Below the pieces are notes generated by a model, which was not told the DNA's origin, did not search any database, and saw only the letters and a program-made list of their open reading frames with translations. A DNA stretch of 64,000 nucleotides, from assembly GCA_022495995.1 (NCBI GenBank), contig JAFEMH010001477.1:124001-188000 (forward strand), in the 5' to 3' direction. Made by a program: the position numbers and the translations under genes. Every line of letters begins with the position of its first letter. Position 1 is the first letter of the stretch. This DNA is from Adenophora triphylla var. japonica. Its lineage: Eukaryota > Streptophyta > Magnoliopsida > Asterales > Campanulaceae. Positions 61,479 through 64,000 of the stretch are shown here, one piece after another.

Positions 61479-62510
61479 CGCAACCCCTACGCCAAGACAG
61501 CCGAAGCTCCTGATCCCGAAAAGGAGGATCCCATGCTCACCCAGATGAAACAAACACAGGCCAACATCTCTCTATGGTCCCTACTCACCTCGTCTTATCC
61601 CCACAAGCTAAAGCTGGAAGAAAGCCTGACCCGCACTTTGGTCCCTATTGATGCTACTCCCGATGACGTGGTGCAATTGATTGGGAGCATCCACTACGGG
61701 AACATAATTACTTTCATGGATCTTGATCTCCCTCAGTTCGGGCCCGATCATAATGAGCCTCTCTTCATCACAGTCCAGTTGGATGAACGACGCCTCCCTC
61801 GGGTTTTGGTCGACAATGGGTCCAGTATGAATATTCTCCCGGCAAAGATCATGAGTCTGCTCGACATCAAATCCACAGATTTAAAGCCTTCCTCCCTCAC
61901 GGTCAAAGCTTATGACTCGACATCTCGCACAGTACTCGGGGTTGCTACTTTGGCCCTCTGGTTCGGCAAGAAGATGATACCTGTGGAATTTCAAGTTATC
62001 GATATCCCAATCACCTTTAATGCCCTACTGGGAAGACCTTGGCTGCACCAAGTTAAGGGGGTTGCTTCGAGCCTCCATCAGTGTGTGAAATTCATTTCGG
62101 ATGGGGATTTGAAAACCATTTATGGATACCTAGTCACTTTGGAGGGCACTGATACAGGTGGAATACCTATTCTGGAAATCAAACATGACGAGGAAGGTCT
62201 CATGCTAACAGGCTTCACGGTCGAGCCTCCCAAAGCTCAAGTTTGTAACGTAGATCTGACAATCACTCGGGACAAAATCCCTTCGGTCTTGAAAATGATG
62301 AGAATATTAAGTTACCTACCTGGCCTTGGTCTGGGGAAGCATCAACAAGGAACTCACAAAGTCATAGAGGTGAAAGAACAGAAAACTCGTCATGACCTGG
62401 GATATGAACCAATTTCGGGGAAAATTGCAAAGGAAAAGGAAATTGCTCTGCAGAGGAAAGAAACTACCACAGGAAGGGTCCCGGTCAACGGCCCTAAATC
62501 TCTCATTTCA
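61479..62510 (+). pseudogene. gag-pro: Element E: gag-pro with aspartic protease and G-patch-like motif
   Basis: One frame reads NPYAKTAEAPDPEKEDPML, ISLWSLLTSSYPHK, the protease HNEPLFITVQLD..VLVDNGSSMNILP and NALLGRPWLHQVKGVASSLH, then MMRILSYLPGLGLGKHQQG, a G-patch-like motif usual in Tat gag-pro. A one-base difference (extra base or two missing) near 62,505 breaks the frame. The protease site D-N-G-S matches that of element C. The reading has no start of its own. Confidence 0.75.
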
Positions 62511-63611
62511 GTCCTAATTTGGCTGACTACTTCGTGAAAGGCCCTACACAGCATGGTAATTCCACAGTCAAAGAACCTGCAGAGGGATGGCTGAAGCTAC
62601 AAGATGACCTCAGAAAGTCCAGGGGAAACAAAGCCAACCCAGTCCGTAGGATGTTTGCGGATCTACCCAAGATACCTGGGGCTACCACCACCATCCAGAG
62701 CGAGTATACTTTCAAAGGCGTGCCAAGCCTATTAGAACAGTTCGAGAAGCTTACTACCACGATTCCGATTGTCCAGGAAGGCCCAAAGCCTGAGTTTGAA
62801 CTAACAGTGCCAAAAGATAAAGCCGTAGAGGTCTTTTTAGATGATTGGGATGGTCCGATTATGAAGCAGTTATTTGGGGAAGAAGTTCAGGTGCCAGACC
62901 TGATTGATTTCGGTTCAGTCAAAGAGATGGTAGCAATGATTGAAGAAGGAGGACAGAAACAATGCAATTCCCGAGTCATGAGGCCACTAACAGCAATGCC
63001 ATTGAAGAATTGGGAAACTCTCTCAGGCCCGTCCGCGACCAAGGAGGAAATGATCACAAAGCTTGGATCGGTCCCCTATCCCCTTGTGTCAACCTATGTA
63101 AAAGTCCTCCGAGTCTCTCATTATTGAGTTCGAGTCTCTCGAGTCGTCCGATGGCCTTACGCCTGAAGACTACGAAGTTGTAGCCAATGCTGTATTCCCC
63201 TTTGTTCTTAATGAAATGATGGACCTTTCTGAGTATCCCTTGATTGCCACTTTAACTAATGATAAATTGACTAATAACTTAAAAACAGTTAATAATGATT
63301 CACTAGATAAAAAAAGCAGACACATTAAATAAACAATATATTATAAAAAAAAAAATCTTTAAGCAGGTTGTTCGGAAAGAGGAAAATCGAGCCTAAGCTG
63401 CCGAAGAGGTTTTGACAAGTGTGAATCTGGGAACTGCAGAAGAGCCTAAAGAGACGCAGATTGGTAGTTTCTTTGAAAGAACTGAAGAATATGCCCTGGT
63501 TGAGCTGCTAAGAGAATTCGTGGATGTGTTTGCACGGTCCTATAAAGACATGCCTGGCCTCGACCCTTCCATAATTGAACACCGGATACCGCTCGACCCG
63601 GAAGCCAAGTC
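62511..63611 (+). pseudogene. Element E: linker and start of reverse transcriptase
   Basis: LADYFVKGPTQHGNSTVKEP opens the second frame (to 63,127). A third frame takes over near 63,107 (IIEFESLESSDGLTPEDYEV, NAVFPFVLNEMMDLSEYPL). An AT-rich stretch of about 110 bases (63,255-63,365) interrupts. Then LLREFVDVFARSYKDMPGLD and IIEHRIPLDPEAK, the start of a Tat reverse transcriptase, end at 63,609. Confidence 0.65.
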
Positions 63612-64000
63612 CTACAAAGTTCTCAATTCAAAGAAAGTAGCCCTCTTCATCAAAGAGAACATTTATGCAGATACGGGTTGCCAGCCGAAATCATCTCAGA
63701 TAATGGATCCCACTTTGAAGGGGAATGCGACAGGCTGCTAGCAGAATTCAGAATAACCCGTCACAAGTCATCTCCCTATAGGCCCCAAACTAACGGAGCC
63801 GTTGAGGCAGCAAACAAGACTTTGGAAAATATCATTCGGAAAATGGCTGTCCGAGGCAGAGATTGGCCTGACAAGCTCCACCTTGCTCTCTGGGGATACA
63901 GAACATCCGTCAGAACGAAAATCGGGGAAGCACCGTTTGCTCTTACCTACGGAATGGAAGCCGTGCTCCCAATCGAGCTAGAAATCCCCTCACTCCGTGT
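63610..64000 (+). pseudogene. Element E: integrase core, joined directly to the reverse-transcriptase start
   Basis: After ..DPEAK the frame continues SYKVLNSKKVALFIKENI, which is integrase sequence (element A has SYKVLNARKVAEFIKHNI). A one-base loss near 63,664 shifts the frame; from there CRYG-like text, ISDNGSHF (catalytic Asp) and NGAVEAANK (catalytic Glu), DWPDKL and MEAVLPIELEIPSLR stay open to the window edge. The Trp codon in DWPDKL is intact here. Confidence 0.75.

Larger units (their letters stand above)
61479..64000 (+). mobile_element. Element E: rearranged Tat-lineage gypsy fragment
   Basis: The fragment starts within gag-pro without LTR or leader, directly at a cut MITE, and runs past the window end. 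It has protease, the gag-pro linker, the first residues of reverse transcriptase, then integrase core. The middle of pol is deleted. Several frameshifts are present. Confidence 0.8.

Overview
This window is repeat-dense nuclear DNA of a flowering plant, most likely a eudicot; the species cannot be told from the sequence. The evidence is Tat-lineage Ty3/gypsy elements with a tRNA-Arg-type primer site, Ty1/copia elements primed by initiator tRNA-Met, Mutator-like (MULE) and hAT DNA transposons, Helitron ends and many Stowaway-type MITEs. I see no intact single-copy host gene, no rRNA or tRNA gene and no CRISPR array. The only clear host-gene trace is one exon of an LRR receptor-like kinase near 57.3 kb.

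Bases 1-23,162 are a stack of nested retrotransposons. A copia element D (minus strand; 5' LTR 21,849-23,162, gag 20,398-21,777) was interrupted by a Tat-type element C (minus; 5' LTR 18,362-20,397, leader, then gag-pro leftwards). C was later hit twice. Element B (11,093-15,556, five-base target duplication) is a deletion derivative lacking all coding sequence. Element A (plus; RNase H/integrase at 1-1,677, 3' LTR 7,496-8,465) carries a block of two antisense genes, DUF7745-type and plant-mobile-domain-type, the second with clear introns. Pairs of TCTCG..CGAGA palindromes lie upstream of both antisense genes and of the LTR TATA box.

Bases 24,578-38,464 form one 13.9-kb Mutator-like element F with a 9-bp target duplication, inserted in a hAT transposase relic. 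It carries a degenerate ULP1-like protease gene on the plus strand, a degenerate FAR1-type MULE transposase on the minus strand, a few small minus-strand genes with a CPL motif, and very many GGATATCC-centred repeats and GGCCAAGGCC arrays, which fill introns and spacers but not exons. A 1.45-kb non-autonomous relative G (40,782-42,234) has the same terminal architecture.

Bases 42,480-49,100 hold a dense set of Stowaway MITEs, a fold-back element, a Helitron and microsatellites. Bases 49,128-54,475 are a decayed copia element with a 29-residue poly-lysine expansion in gag. Bases 54,476-61,475 are AT-rich and hold MITEs, the LRR-RLK exon, and a second Helitron-like element containing a tandem array of five snRNA-type promoter modules. 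The right end (about 61,479-64,000) is a rearranged Tat fragment in which reverse transcriptase, RNase H and the integrase N-terminus have been deleted. Almost every coding region is a pseudogene; the value of the window lies in its insertion order, the shared MULE ends and the unusual repeat architecture.
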